In this document: positions 40,301-49,809 of the stretch, piece by piece | Numbering within the stretch: the first letter of the stretch is position 1 | How the letters are laid out: the number at the start of each line of letters is the position of its first letter | Assembly: GCA_002085445.1 (NCBI GenBank) | Contig: NBMI01000029.1 | Coordinates: 1-49,909 of the forward strand | Direction of reading: 5' to 3' | Source: Candidatus Parabeggiatoa sp. nov. 2 | Lineage (GTDB): Bacteria > Pseudomonadota > Gammaproteobacteria > Beggiatoales > Beggiatoaceae | DNA: 49,909 nt | Translations under genes and position numbers: made by a program | The notes under the pieces: generated by a model | Seen by the model: only the letters and a program-made list of their open reading frames with translations | Database searches by the model: none | Told to the model about the DNA's origin: nothing

Positions 40301-43300
40301 CCCGGAGCAAAGCTTTACGGATATAGCCATTCCTTTTGTGGCGAGCAGTAGCGCAGAAAACGGGAGCCGTGCTGAGGTTGGCTTTGATTTTGAGCATGAA
40401 GGAATCCAACTGGTGCTGGGCACCACTCTGAAGGATCGTGTTATTTTGGACACGGGCGTTGCCCAGAAATTGGGCTATGATGCCAACTCACACAGTTGGA
40501 ATGCCGTCACCGAAATAGACATTTATCTGTGGCCTTATGGTTCTGACACTTTTGTTGAAGCCGCGCTGGGATTGCCGGTCGAACAAGTGAGCGTGGCGGA
40601 CTTGGGTGATGCCAACTATCAGGCCATTTTAGGACTGGATTATTGGCAGAAATACATCTTGGGATTTGACAGCATTGATCAGCAAAGTGGTGGCCCTATG
40701 GGAATTGTCTCGCTACTGAGACGTGAAGATATGGCCGAACAGCCGCCGGTTATTGATGATCATCATTTCATCTCCCTGCCCGGTTTAAATAGTCGCGCCG
40801 ATGATGCCTTTGGCGACATCAGTGATGATGGGCAAACAATTGTTTTCCAAAGCAATCGCTCTGGTAACCTTGATATCTATGTCTATCGGCTGGGTGAAGG
40901 GCTTTTGGATCTGAATTGGCTCAATTCGCCAGCGACGGAGGCCGATCCCAGTCTCAGTAGTGATGGCCATTGGCTGGCTTTCCATTCTAATCGCAGCGGG
41001 CGTTTTGAAATTTATCTTTATAACATTAGCACGCAATCTTTAGTGGATTTACCAGGCTTGAACAGTGCTGATGCTGAGGTACAAAACCTGGAACCGGCCC
41101 TCAACGCTGATGCCACGCAATTGGCTTTTCGTCGGGATGAACCGAATGAGTTCGGCAATGGGATTGACTCCAATCTCTATTTTTACAACATAGCCGAGCA
41201 ACGCTTAGTACCGTTGACAGTGAATACCGAGGCTGGCGAATCTAACCCGTCTCTCTCTGGTACCAACCTGCTGGGATTTGATGGATTTGAGCGCTACGAC
41301 GGCCAAGGAGGCGTTGGCAGTGTTCATCTATTTGACTTAAACAGCAATGAAATCATTGACTTGCCAACGTCGGTCAATTCACCCGATTTCGAGGGAGGGA
41401 GCGACATCACTGCCGATGGCGATTTTATGGCTTTCCACAGTAATCGGAATAATCCCCATTTACTCCATCGGGGGAGCGATATTTTCTTGCTAGAACGCCG
41501 TTCTCAAGAGTTGCTGTTGCTGCCCGGCCTTAATAGCCCGTTTACCGAGGGTTTTCCGGCTTTGTCCCAAGGGGCGAAATATATCCTGTTTCATTCCAAA
41601 CGCGCCGGTGGCGAGGGCGGTTATGATCTTTATTTATATGAACGGGATAAAGGCGATGAAACCCCTTATGAAGTCACGGAAGCCTATTGGGAAGATGGCT
41701 ATGTGGTTGATGAGGTGAGCGGTGTACCTATCACTGAGACAACCATTAAAGTCATTGATGCCGATGGCAATACCGTTGCTGAAGCGGTTACTGACCATGA
41801 AGGCGATTTCAAAGTTAAGATTCCCGCCGGCACCAAACTGCCCTTGCGTACCGAAACGGCAGATGGAAAAGGCAAAGTGGTGGTTGACGAAGTCGGTGAT
41901 GATACTTATGTGCCTGACTTTCAACTAGGCAATCTCAAGTTCACGGATGTTTGGGTAGAAGATACCGCAGAATCTGGTTATCCAACGACTATTCGGTTTG
42001 ACATAGAAACCGACGCACCTAAGTACAACGTGTGGGTAGAAGTGTTCTTGGTACCCTATACCGGTAATGCATCCGATTTAGATTTAAGTGGTGAAAAACC
42101 ACTTGAAAAAATTGCTCAAGAATCGTCGGGACAAGTCCATGTCTTTACTGCTTTGAGCATTGATAAACTGGGACATAATGGTGAGGAGAAAGCACCGATT
42201 GTCCAAACTCAAACAGTCGGTGGACGAGTTACCACGATCACGTATGAGCCAGGAAGTGGTAATAAGAAAGTCCATCTGGAGCATAGCTTTGAGGTACCTG
42301 AAATCGAACCGGGTACTTATGTGGCCGTTTTCGCGCTCAACCGTGCTGACTACGTAGCTCATGATGATGCGTTGCAAGGTGAAGAAACGGGAGATTTGGC
42401 CGACAATTATCTGGCGGCACCAGCCAGTATTATCATTGGCAATCCTGATAAACCGAATCTGCGGATATTGTTCGCTGAGTTGGTTAATAACAGTTTTGTA
42501 TTGCCAAAACCGGCTGAACAGAAACCCGAAAATGGCGAGATTCCAGATGTTCGAGATGAGCTAGAAACGCCAGACGAAGTGGAAATTTCAACAGACGAGA
42601 AAGCAGCCTTGGAAATTCTCTCCAATGCCTCGTTGGAATTGAACATGGAAGTAGAATCTATGGGATTGGACACCGTGGAACCCGTTGATATCACATTTGA
42701 ACTGGCATTTGATGCTGTGAGTTATCCCTTGTCATTTTTACACCAAGATGAGGCTGGAAATCTTATTAAGGCCCCCAAAATGACTTATGACAAGGAATGC
42801 CGCCAACAGGAAAATGCAGAGGTTTCTCCAGCGGGTGAGCGTTGTGCGTCTTTATTCCGTCAAGAAAAGCGAGGTCACACCTACGCCCTTTATATTGACG
42901 ATGCTGCTTCTAAAGCATTGCTGAAGAAACAATCAGACACCACGGTGGAATTGATTGTTAAGATCGATCCCGACAATAAAATCACAGAATGGGAAAACAA
43001 CACGTCTGACAATGTTAAACGCTTTACAATCAAGTATTTAGTAGCACAGAATGAACAACGGACAAGGGCTTCTGAGACAACGGATTTACTTGCTAATATA
43101 ACGGGATTGTCTGAACTGATAAAACCAAGAAAAGCCGGCAATCCGGCTACTTTTGAGGCCGGTTTTAAAATTGGGCCAACATTGACTTATCGAACAGACG
43201 ATTCTTGGGGCGTAACCCTTCCAATGGGTGCAACAGCTGACTTTGATAACGAAGTATGGGCCACAATTTATGGCAAGAAAAATGTTATCTTGCGGGTTCA

Positions 43301-44714
43301 AGCCGGTTTCAATTTTGATATTGATGACATAACGAGCAGTCATGCTTCTGCTAGGGTTACAGTTATGGACCGTGCAATATTTAATGAAGGAGTAAACCTC
43401 GACAAGCTAAACAAAAAGACGTGTGATAATTCTTGTCAAACGTGTAAAAGAATTTGCGAGAGATTTGGCAGTGGTGCTCAGTTAGCATATATCGTGGACT
43501 CAGAGGGTTCGACAAACAGACAAAACCGTCAGGCTCGATGCAAACAGATGTGTGCAGTTAATACTGGCGCACTCTGGAACTCTAAGATGGACGATAACGT
43601 CACAGAAAAATGGGAAATAGCCCAAAAATTCTTTGATAAAAGCGTCAATCTGCAGGTGGGGCCTGTTCCTATCCTTCTTAAACTTAGTGCCACCGGAAAA
43701 GTTGGTCTTCGTGGGGCTGTCAAACTAGCACCCAACAATAAACTAATCCTTGAAGGTGGCCCTTTTGCCGAGTTGAGTACTATAGGTGAAGTCGGTGTTG
43801 GTAAAGATTTGAGTTTAGGTGATCTTGAGTTAGGAGAAGTATTTATTGGGGTTGGCACCAAGATAACGCTAATTGACGTTGGCGTAACGCTTAGAAGCAG
43901 CTTTCAAATATTACCTTCATATCCAGTAGCAACTTTTCGTCTTGAAGTACCACTGGAATTGAAACTTTTGGGGGGTAGATTCTATGTTCAAGCTACAGTG
44001 AAAACACTTGGGTACGATCTCGTAACTCATACCTTGACCATTGTTAACTGGGATCCTCCAATCAAGAAAGCTTTTCAGCTTGTTCCCCCGGTTGGTGTTG
44101 GATTTGCCCCGGAATCTTTCATAGTGCGGCAATATGACTGTTCTGATTTTAGCTGCTCACCATCTTCATCTCGGATTTCTCATGGCATGTGGGATGCTGA
44201 TTGGCATGAAATAGCCTATAACTGGCCCAATACAACCTCTCAAGTCGCGGTTAAAATGGAAGGCTTTATTCAATTTGCTGGCAGCAAATTAAATGTCACC
44301 AGTGAAGGCCTTCAGATTGTAGGACAACACCAGTTTCAAGTAAAGGCTGGTTATGGAGGGAGGAAGATAATTAGGGAAACAACTGATCAGTGTACCCCTA
44401 CATGGGCACTTGATGGTGTCCCTGAGGAGGTGTGGGACGAACAGGCCTGTGATCCTGGTATGACGACCAAAACACTTAGTGAAAAAATTGTTACATTCTT
44501 TTCATCTGGGCAAACAAAGGTAGAACTTTACAAAGATGGTGTGGAAGATGATGCTCACAAAATAGAATTATTTAGCAATTCTTCCACTGAGAACAGGACT
44601 GTGACACAGGATATTCCATTCGGAATGCATAAAGTTGTTATCACATACACGCCGCAGTCTGTTCCTGAAGATACCTATGGTATCCGGTTTTGGTGGAAAA
44701 AAGGTAGCTATTGA
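37356..44714 (+). CDS. Giant secreted protein: duplicated pepsin-like + TolB-type propeller modules
   Basis: 2452 residues, exported (hydrophobic SPILLAALLMFPSLLWA, cleavage near WAQA). Module 1: pepsin-like bilobal domain (about 150-480) with DTG at Asp185 (LLVDTGSN) and Asp376 (LLDTGAV), then six PD40/TolB-type blades (about 495-790; DGRYLVFHSNR...YDIYLYD). Module 2 repeats this, but the two active-site triads are degenerate: DTT at 836-838 and GTT at 1022-1024; its six blades are at about 1135-1431. Next come a carboxypeptidase-regulatory-like beta domain (about 1445-1525), CARDB-like regions (about 1530-1900, DPDNKITEWENNTSDN), a Cys-rich segment (about 2022-2066) and a beta-rich tail. 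ATG 37356 is chosen for the signal peptide; no Shine-Dalgarno is clear and a TTG at 37299 is in frame. Likely surface protease/adhesin (inference). Confidence 0.88.
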   Translation: MSQLLHLSLRSRALSPILLAALLMFPSLLWAQATYDPATKMATIPVVGVVDESGTLTGDYYTVKLRSTTDHSNFALVSAERISPVPAADGSISPPDATFDDPQTPSYLTVDTVAVLNEKTAAKDYFYAVKMTAGSDNTLSIKGSLETRPPAYTGNETLFTLRRGGANQFLLPVEIGNQTFNLLVDTGSNALLVFEDKIAPSNTRIKRQSLPISFTDENISKGYASVTREGFLAIAPVRIGAYSDEDMRIMVIQRPDSQNDPSLTAKGADGIIGLRRTEGLNFKMDRVLLDVPLATLEPSVNVFELNLPPVGVATLSFGKMPILDRADSAYLFRSKTLSVVDSFDPVNRSYSDLQVRFRAKSSYGEANDEHLDILLDTGAVSKLVLDTKVAKSLGYDPATKTWAIPEDEEIELNLVGPRETISLHPKFRVSEISVAPYSTMGVAFEGVLGISRWQSYVVGFSSVDFQSGGPDGTITMLHRPNFKHAVKDKTPSLSKDYVELPGLNSIGDDRFPAADESGNTIVFQSNRPGSLGAWDIYVWQRDKGLVELPGLNTAQDEADPAISGDGRYLVFHSNRDGGLGSYDIYLYDTTDQQLIAIQANSAQLERNPHISRDGRYIAFRSERPDGVGGSDIYLYDRETEQRVDLPGLNTEQNEYDPSVSENGLFITFHRDTAGSDNRGQKDVFVYSREEKRVVSTNQFQLVNTPYQEMASTISPDGNVIAFQSNRTNPQMGLHDRDIFVVHWPTEIPTKVLGLNSEFDEAAPSFSGDGEFMVFHSQRPGGQGGSDVYMYHQAEKQTSVSPNPLLQEETLPLTQTAGGLFTLSVLVGGQPLNLLVDTTLSAMVLFDDKISPALISKTREPVTLRVLGDKLTGVAALADTLGVNNLRIVAANSQDYAKLAGHSLEGVDGIIGLYHARPAGYLESNATVDVPMLRVQPRISMMEFNFDPAGAAGLSVGSMPLIGGVSAHLLFDSYVEGQIDEEAPEQSFTDIAIPFVASSSAENGSRAEVGFDFEHEGIQLVLGTTLKDRVILDTGVAQKLGYDANSHSWNAVTEIDIYLWPYGSDTFVEAALGLPVEQVSVADLGDANYQAILGLDYWQKYILGFDSIDQQSGGPMGIVSLLRREDMAEQPPVIDDHHFISLPGLNSRADDAFGDISDDGQTIVFQSNRSGNLDIYVYRLGEGLLDLNWLNSPATEADPSLSSDGHWLAFHSNRSGRFEIYLYNISTQSLVDLPGLNSADAEVQNLEPALNADATQLAFRRDEPNEFGNGIDSNLYFYNIAEQRLVPLTVNTEAGESNPSLSGTNLLGFDGFERYDGQGGVGSVHLFDLNSNEIIDLPTSVNSPDFEGGSDITADGDFMAFHSNRNNPHLLHRGSDIFLLERRSQELLLLPGLNSPFTEGFPALSQGAKYILFHSKRAGGEGGYDLYLYERDKGDETPYEVTEAYWEDGYVVDEVSGVPITETTIKVIDADGNTVAEAVTDHEGDFKVKIPAGTKLPLRTETADGKGKVVVDEVGDDTYVPDFQLGNLKFTDVWVEDTAESGYPTTIRFDIETDAPKYNVWVEVFLVPYTGNASDLDLSGEKPLEKIAQESSGQVHVFTALSIDKLGHNGEEKAPIVQTQTVGGRVTTITYEPGSGNKKVHLEHSFEVPEIEPGTYVAVFALNRADYVAHDDALQGEETGDLADNYLAAPASIIIGNPDKPNLRILFAELVNNSFVLPKPAEQKPENGEIPDVRDELETPDEVEISTDEKAALEILSNASLELNMEVESMGLDTVEPVDITFELAFDAVSYPLSFLHQDEAGNLIKAPKMTYDKECRQQENAEVSPAGERCASLFRQEKRGHTYALYIDDAASKALLKKQSDTTVELIVKIDPDNKITEWENNTSDNVKRFTIKYLVAQNEQRTRASETTDLLANITGLSELIKPRKAGNPATFEAGFKIGPTLTYRTDDSWGVTLPMGATADFDNEVWATIYGKKNVILRVQAGFNFDIDDITSSHASARVTVMDRAIFNEGVNLDKLNKKTCDNSCQTCKRICERFGSGAQLAYIVDSEGSTNRQNRQARCKQMCAVNTGALWNSKMDDNVTEKWEIAQKFFDKSVNLQVGPVPILLKLSATGKVGLRGAVKLAPNNKLILEGGPFAELSTIGEVGVGKDLSLGDLELGEVFIGVGTKITLIDVGVTLRSSFQILPSYPVATFRLEVPLELKLLGGRFYVQATVKTLGYDLVTHTLTIVNWDPPIKKAFQLVPPVGVGFAPESFIVRQYDCSDFSCSPSSSRISHGMWDADWHEIAYNWPNTTSQVAVKMEGFIQFAGSKLNVTSEGLQIVGQHQFQVKAGYGGRKIIRETTDQCTPTWALDGVPEEVWDEQACDPGMTTKTLSEKIVTFFSSGQTKVELYKDGVEDDAHKIELFSNSSTENRTVTQDIPFGMHKVVITYTPQSVPEDTYGIRFWWKKGSY

Positions 44715-44852
44715 TGTGATGAATGTTTGAATCAGAATTGACAGAAGCATTTAAACATTTTCAGAATGACTTTATTCTGTTAATCTATCATTCTGTCAAT
44801 TCTGATAGTGTAATTATAATTCTGTTTCTCAAATTTCTTACTATGACTTATT

Positions 44853-44884
44853 AAGCCCCTTAGCGTTTGGGGCTTTTTTTTTTT
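44853..44884 (+). terminator. Rho-independent terminator
   Basis: AAGCCCC-TTAGCGTT-TGGGGCTT followed by a long run of T. It lies about 140 bp after the giant-protein stop and ends its transcript, separating it from the HEAT gene. A longer dyad (ACAGAATTGAC-type arms, 44736-44810) precedes it. Confidence 0.85.
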
Positions 44885-44939
44885 AACTGCAAGGATTGTT
44901 TTTATAACAAATCATTACCCATTGGAGGATTAAAAAAAC

Positions 44940-47036
44940 ATGAAACGTGTTTTCGTCATCGCTACTTTTTTGGTAGCAATAATCGTAGTAGCTATCGCCG
45001 TTTTCTTCTGGCAAGCTGAAAAAACCGAAGAACCTGCCACTCTTCCAGCACCGCCAGAAAAAGTTGTCCAATCGTCCCAACCTCCACCAAAAACATTGGC
45101 AACACCTGATTCACAACAACCTGCACCGAAAAAATCAGAACAACCGACACAGAAAAAAGTCGTCAAACCCATCCAACTTCGTTTTTCACCAACAAATGGC
45201 AATACACTTGCCTATTCTTTTGAAGGTGAGGCGGAGACACAGATTGATTTTTGGTTTCTCATCGCACAAGTGATGCCAAGTGATGCGGCGAAAAGCGGTG
45301 GCAGTCAACAACGGCAAAAAAGTGAAATCAAGCTCAAAGCCAGTGGTGAATTATACCTAAAATACTACGCCTACAAACCAGGGCGATGGAATGTCGCGGC
45401 GATAATTAGAGGACTTGATTATCAAATCAATGGACAAACGGCCACTTATGCTGAAGCCATACAATACCCGGTGGCTTTTCGTATGAATAACAAAGGTTAT
45501 ATTAGCCATTTTAAATTTGTCAAGGATATTTCCCCCCAGGCAAAACAAGCGGTTCAGAATCTTATCTACATGATGCAAGTCGGCTTTGCCAAAGAAGCTA
45601 AAACCACCTGGCGTACTCGTGAAGTTGATCCAACGGGTACTTACCGAGCCGAATACATCCTAGAACAAGCAGAACCCACCGAACCCACTATTCACCTTAC
45701 CAAACGTAAACTCAAATACCTTTCTATCAAGGCGGCACAATCGGGTTTAGGTCATGCGATGGCCGATACGAATACCCGCATTGAACACAGCCTTCATCAA
45801 ATCACCCTTCCTCAAAAAGGCAGTTGGTTGTTGAGTATAAAACAACAGGAACGCACCGTCTCAACCACCGGTAGTTATGAATGGGCTACCGGCAATAGCC
45901 GTTTTTCTGCCCACCGAATTGCTAGAAGCCTTTCCAAGCAATTTCCAGAGAGATTTGCCCAATTTTTGGCTGATTTGAATTCGCCGCGTTATATCAAACC
46001 CAAATACTATGCCACTGACGAACGCTTGAATTGGATAGGCGCTAACTTGGATATCAACGGTGCTTTGGCAAAATATGCAGAAGTCAAACAATCAGGGATA
46101 ATGAATGCCAGCAGTACGGCAGAGAAGTTTTTCGTCAACTATTTGCGCCAAAAACCACAAGCGGCTTTTGAAGTAGTGGGTATTCTGGACGGCGATTCTA
46201 AAGCCGAGCGTTTTGATCAATCCACCCATTTAACGCTTTGGCGTTTAATCATTGAAACTGGTCACACAGAAGCCCAACAAGCGGTGGTTCAAGCCGCCAC
46301 AGAATCTCATTTTAGCGATCTCACGCATATTCGCGCCTTACTTTATGTTCATGATTTTGAATACCCTGAAGCGTTTATGGTGGAAAAATTGTGGGAGTTG
46401 CACCAAGATATGCGAAATTCAGAAGGATTACAACAAATGTTAAGTGATTCCGTGCCTTCTGTGGATGTTCAAACAATTCGAGAACGCAAAACCATGTCAC
46501 TTTATGCGATTGGTAGTCTTGGACATCAGGAGAAACTGAATGAGGAACTCAAGCCAGAAATTGGTAAACAATTAGTCGCTAATTTGAAAAACACAGACGA
46601 TCCGAAAGAACAAAGCCTCACATTAACGGCCATTAGCAACTACGGCGGTGCCGACGTCCTTGATGAGATTGCTCCCTATTTCACGGCTGAAGACTCTGGA
46701 GTACGTGCTAGTGCTTATGATGCGTTGCGGCGCATGGATGATCCGGCGGCGATAGCCGTCTTGGCTCAGCATTATGCGACTGAAAAATCCCCAAAAGTTC
46801 GGCAAGCGGCCTTGCAAACGTTGGTGCGTATGCCGCCCACCGCTGAAGGCATCGAATGGGCCAGAAAAGAGGCCTTGGTTGTTGATTTTCGTGAAGGACA
46901 GGAAGCATTAGTTAAGGTACTGGGCGAGAACCTAAAAGAATATCCAGAAAATGAGGCCGTGCTGCGAGAACTGTTAAAACAGAATCCCTCAAATCGGGTT
47001 AAGCAAGAGATTTACGAGTACGTTGTGCCATTATAA
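44940..47036 (+). CDS. Membrane-anchored HEAT-repeat protein
   Basis: 698 residues. An N-terminal anchor (VFVIATFLVAIIVVAIAVFFW) and a proline/lysine-rich linker (to about residue 78) place the bulk in the periplasm. Residues about 80-310 form a beta-rich domain beginning LRFSPTNGNTLAYSFEGEA. Residues about 320-698 are alpha-helical, with clear HEAT-type repeats near the end (ADVLDEIAPYFTAEDSGVRA SAYDALRRM, then KVRQAALQTLVRM). The order (beta domain, then helical HEAT-like region) resembles the amino-terminal lipid-transfer region of vitellogenin-type proteins, a suggestion only. GGAGG lies eleven bases before the ATG. It is preceded by a terminator, so it has its own promoter, in a stretch containing half of an ACTGCAAGGATTG repeat. 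Confidence 0.82.
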   Translation: MKRVFVIATFLVAIIVVAIAVFFWQAEKTEEPATLPAPPEKVVQSSQPPPKTLATPDSQQPAPKKSEQPTQKKVVKPIQLRFSPTNGNTLAYSFEGEAETQIDFWFLIAQVMPSDAAKSGGSQQRQKSEIKLKASGELYLKYYAYKPGRWNVAAIIRGLDYQINGQTATYAEAIQYPVAFRMNNKGYISHFKFVKDISPQAKQAVQNLIYMMQVGFAKEAKTTWRTREVDPTGTYRAEYILEQAEPTEPTIHLTKRKLKYLSIKAAQSGLGHAMADTNTRIEHSLHQITLPQKGSWLLSIKQQERTVSTTGSYEWATGNSRFSAHRIARSLSKQFPERFAQFLADLNSPRYIKPKYYATDERLNWIGANLDINGALAKYAEVKQSGIMNASSTAEKFFVNYLRQKPQAAFEVVGILDGDSKAERFDQSTHLTLWRLIIETGHTEAQQAVVQAATESHFSDLTHIRALLYVHDFEYPEAFMVEKLWELHQDMRNSEGLQQMLSDSVPSVDVQTIRERKTMSLYAIGSLGHQEKLNEELKPEIGKQLVANLKNTDDPKEQSLTLTAISNYGGADVLDEIAPYFTAEDSGVRASAYDALRRMDDPAAIAVLAQHYATEKSPKVRQAALQTLVRMPPTAEGIEWARKEALVVDFREGQEALVKVLGENLKEYPENEAVLRELLKQNPSNRVKQEIYEYVVPL

Positions 47037-47355
47037 CTACAAGGATTCGTTAATCGATGCGGATTTTTCACTCATTTCTAATAGTAACTACAGGGATTCG
47101 TTAATCGATGCGGATTTTTCACTCGTTTCTAATAAATCAATCCGTTCATAAGCAACGAATCCCTGTCGTTATTTAATCCCTTATTATAACGAATCCTTGT
47201 AGTTAGACTGTCTAAACTCAAAACACCTAATGATTTAATCCTTTTTTATAACGAATCCCTGTAGTTAGACTGTCTAAACTCAAAACACCTAATGGTTTAA
47301 TCCCTTATTATAACGAATCCTTGTAGTTAGACTGTCTAAATCCAAAACACCTAAC
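47031..47355. repeat. ACTACAAGGATTCGTTA inverted-repeat array
   Basis: Two left-type ends in direct tandem (AACTAC(A)AGGGATTCGTTAATCG...TTTTTCACTC, about 47033-47130), then opposite-type ends (AACGAATCC(T/C)TGT-GTT) four times between 47153 and 47330. The last three have a 67-bp period with TAGACTGTCTAAACTCAAAACACC spacers. The first copy overlaps the HEAT gene stop codon. It is a diverged branch of the ACTACAAGGATTG family. Confidence 0.82.
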
Positions 47356-47365
47356 TTTTAAAAAA

Positions 47366-47416
47366 GGGCCATCAATCAAATTAACTGAATCAATTTGACA
47401 ACATGGCCCTCAAAAG
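47366..47416. repeat. GGGCCATCA...ACATGGCCCTCAAAA hairpin repeat, copy 2
   Basis: Outer arms GGGCCAT and ATGGCCC pair; the interior ATCAAATTAA/TCAATTTGA is partly palindromic. It matches 28439-28487. It may act as a bidirectional terminator between the convergent HEAT and TSP3 genes. 47417-47606 holds nothing recognisable. Confidence 0.7.
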
Positions 47417-47606
47417 AAACCTTCCAGATTTCTTGTACTGTGTTTAGTCGGTACACTCACTGCTTCAGCCTTACCACCTCTCCTATTTTTATAACTCATT
47501 GAATATTAAGTACTATTTCATCGTTTAGCCAATTATCAAGGCAGGTGGACAACCTTGCCCACCTGACAAAATTGACTAATAGTCAATGGTATTGATCCTA
47601 CGCTTG

Positions 47607-48503
47607 CTATTCGGTTGCTGCACGCCCCATAACCTCTACCTCAGCCAGAGAGAGCGCGTTTGAACCGGCCAGTTGCACCCGGACGTAACGGCCTTGGGTA
47701 CCCACGGTAAAGGATTCTTGTCGTTCGGCCAGACTAACGACGTGCTGATTCCAGTTCGCTTGGCTTCTAGCATTGTTCAGATCCGCTGGTAAGGGGGTTT
47801 CCGACACCATGACGTAGAAATCGCTCAACCGCTTACTGCAGCAGTCTGTGTGAATGTACACATTGATGGTCTCAATGTCATACACCCCTGCTAGGTCCAC
47901 CTGCCACCAAGATTGGCTGTTGTTTGTGGTGTGGGTGACAGAGTGGTGGCTATCGTTGCCGTTGGTATTGCCGTCAACGACACGCTCTGGAGCGCCGCCC
48001 GATTGTGAGTTGGACAGCGCCACGGCCTTGTTGAGAGCAACATTTTCTAGTGGCCGGTCGGTCTCATCGCACGCATCGCCGGCCCCATCACCGTCCGTAT
48101 CGGTTTGGTCTGCATTGGCTGCTAACGGGCAATTATCTGCACCATCCTCGACACCGTCATTGTCATCGTCGGTATCACCATCACCGTCATCGTCGGTATC
48201 ACACGCATCGCCGGCACCATCACCGTCCGTATCGTTTTGCTCGGCATTGACCACTAATGGGCAATTATCGGCACCATCCTCGACACCATCATTATCATCG
48301 TCGGTATCACTGGCATCGCCTATACCATCACCATCGGTGTCTTTTTGAGCAGGATTGGCAACTAATGGAGAGTTGTCTTCACTGTCAGCAACGTCATCAC
48401 CGTCATCGTCAGTATCGCAAGCATCGCCGGCCCCATCACCGTCCGTATCGGTTTGGTCTGCATTGGCTGCTAACGGGCAATTATCTGCACCATCCGCAAG
48501 CAT
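47607..48503 (-). CDS. TSP3-repeat / discoidin protein, C-terminal part
   Basis: In-frame 3' part of a large secreted Ca-binding protein. It begins in the repeat array (four DNCPL-type units; ATG 48503 is internal and has no ribosome binding site) and ends in a discoidin / F5-8 type C domain of about 145 residues. That domain shows NVALNKAVALSNSQSGG, VVDGNTNG, HHSVTHT, WWQVDLAGVYDIETINVYIH, DCCSKRLSDFYVMVS and GRYVRVQLAG. This arrangement is fucolectin-like, and such domains bind sugars on cells or matrix. TSP3 repeats (DTDGDGxGDACDxDDDGDG) bind calcium. One unit has DNSPL with the Cys lost. The frame is separated from the upstream repeats by an apparent ~35-base deletion near 48497. Confidence 0.8.
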   Translation of the reverse strand: MLADGADNCPLAANADQTDTDGDGAGDACDTDDDGDDVADSEDNSPLVANPAQKDTDGDGIGDASDTDDDNDGVEDGADNCPLVVNAEQNDTDGDGAGDACDTDDDGDGDTDDDNDGVEDGADNCPLAANADQTDTDGDGAGDACDETDRPLENVALNKAVALSNSQSGGAPERVVDGNTNGNDSHHSVTHTTNNSQSWWQVDLAGVYDIETINVYIHTDCCSKRLSDFYVMVSETPLPADLNNARSQANWNQHVVSLAERQESFTVGTQGRYVRVQLAGSNALSLAEVEVMGRAATE

Positions 48504-49809
48504 CGCCTATACCATCACCGTCATCGTCGATATCACACGCATCGCCGGCACCATCACCGTCCATATCGTTTTGGTCAGCATTGACCACTAATAGGCAATT
48601 ATCTGCACCATCCTTGACACCATCACCGTCATCGTCAGTATCGCACGCATCGCCGGCACCATCACCGTCCGTATCGGTTTGCTCAGCATTGGCAACTAAT
48701 GGGCAATTATCTGCACCATCCTCGACACCATCATTGTCATCGTCGGTATCGCAAACATCCCCTATACCATCACCGTCATCGTCGATATCACAAGCATCGC
48801 CGGCACCATCACCGTCCGTATCGGTTTGCTCGGCATTGGCAACCAATGGACAATTATCGGCACTGTCATCGGTACCATCACCGTCATCGTCGGTATCGCA
48901 CGCATCGCCGGCACCATCGCCGTCCGTGTCGGTTTGGTCTGCATTGGCAACTAATGGGCAATTGTCGGCACCATCTTTGGCAGCATCACCGTCATCGTCG
49001 GTATCACACGCATCGCCGGCACCATCACCATCCGTGTCGGTTTGCTCGGCATTGACCACTAATGGGCAATTGTCGGCATTGTCAGCAACGCTATCACCGT
49101 CATCGTCAGTATCGCCGGCCCCATCGCCGTCCGTATCTGTTTGCTCGACATTGACCACTAATGGGCAATTATCGGCACCATCCTCGACACCATCATTGTC
49201 ATCGTCGGTATCGCAAACATCGCCTATACCATCACCGTCATCGTCGGCATCACACGCATCGCCGGCCCCATCGCCGTCCGTGTCGGTTTGCTCAGCATTG
49301 ACCACTAATGGACAATTATCGGTACCATCTTTGACAGCATCATTGTCATCGTCGGTATCGCACGCATCGCCGGCACCATCGCCGTCCGTGTCGGTTTGCT
49401 CAGCATTGGCAACTAATGGGCAATTGTCGGCACCATCTTTGACGGCATCATTGTCATCGTCGGTATCGCAAGCATCGCCGGCACCATCGCCGTCCGTGTC
49501 GGTTTGCTCAGCATTGACCACTAATGGACAATTGTCGGCACTGTCAGCAACGCTATCACCGTCATCGTCGGTATCGCAAGCATCGCCGGCCCCATCACCG
49601 TCCGTATCGGTTTGCTCAGCATTGGCCACTAATGGGCAATTATCTGCACCATCTTTGGCAGCATCATTGTCATCGTCGGTATCGCACGCATCGCCGGCAC
49701 CATCACCATCCGTGTCGGTTTGCTCGGCATTGACCACTAATGGGCAATTGTCGGCATTGTCAGCAACGCTATCACCGTCATCGTCAGTCCGTGTCTGTTT
49801 GGTATGCAT
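48481..49809 (-). CDS. TSP3-repeat protein, middle part
   Basis: Eleven thrombospondin type 3 units of about 36 residues with 12-13 residue Asp-rich Ca-binding loops and the conserved DNCPLV and GDACD cysteines. The frame ends GDACGWCR and stop at 48481, where the repeat continues in another frame (DGADNCPL), and starts near 49790 after a second frame change. Neither end looks natural. This is the centre of one gene whose 5' end lies beyond the window. Opposite-strand open frames here (Ser/Pro- and His/Arg-rich) are shadows of the repeat. Confidence 0.78.
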   Translation of the reverse strand: MHTKQTRTDDDGDSVADNADNCPLVVNAEQTDTDGDGAGDACDTDDDNDAAKDGADNCPLVANAEQTDTDGDGAGDACDTDDDGDSVADSADNCPLVVNAEQTDTDGDGAGDACDTDDDNDAVKDGADNCPLVANAEQTDTDGDGAGDACDTDDDNDAVKDGTDNCPLVVNAEQTDTDGDGAGDACDADDDGDGIGDVCDTDDDNDGVEDGADNCPLVVNVEQTDTDGDGAGDTDDDGDSVADNADNCPLVVNAEQTDTDGDGAGDACDTDDDGDAAKDGADNCPLVANADQTDTDGDGAGDACDTDDDGDGTDDSADNCPLVANAEQTDTDGDGAGDACDIDDDGDGIGDVCDTDDDNDGVEDGADNCPLVANAEQTDTDGDGAGDACDTDDDGDGVKDGADNCLLVVNADQNDMDGDGAGDACDIDDDGDGIGDACGWCR

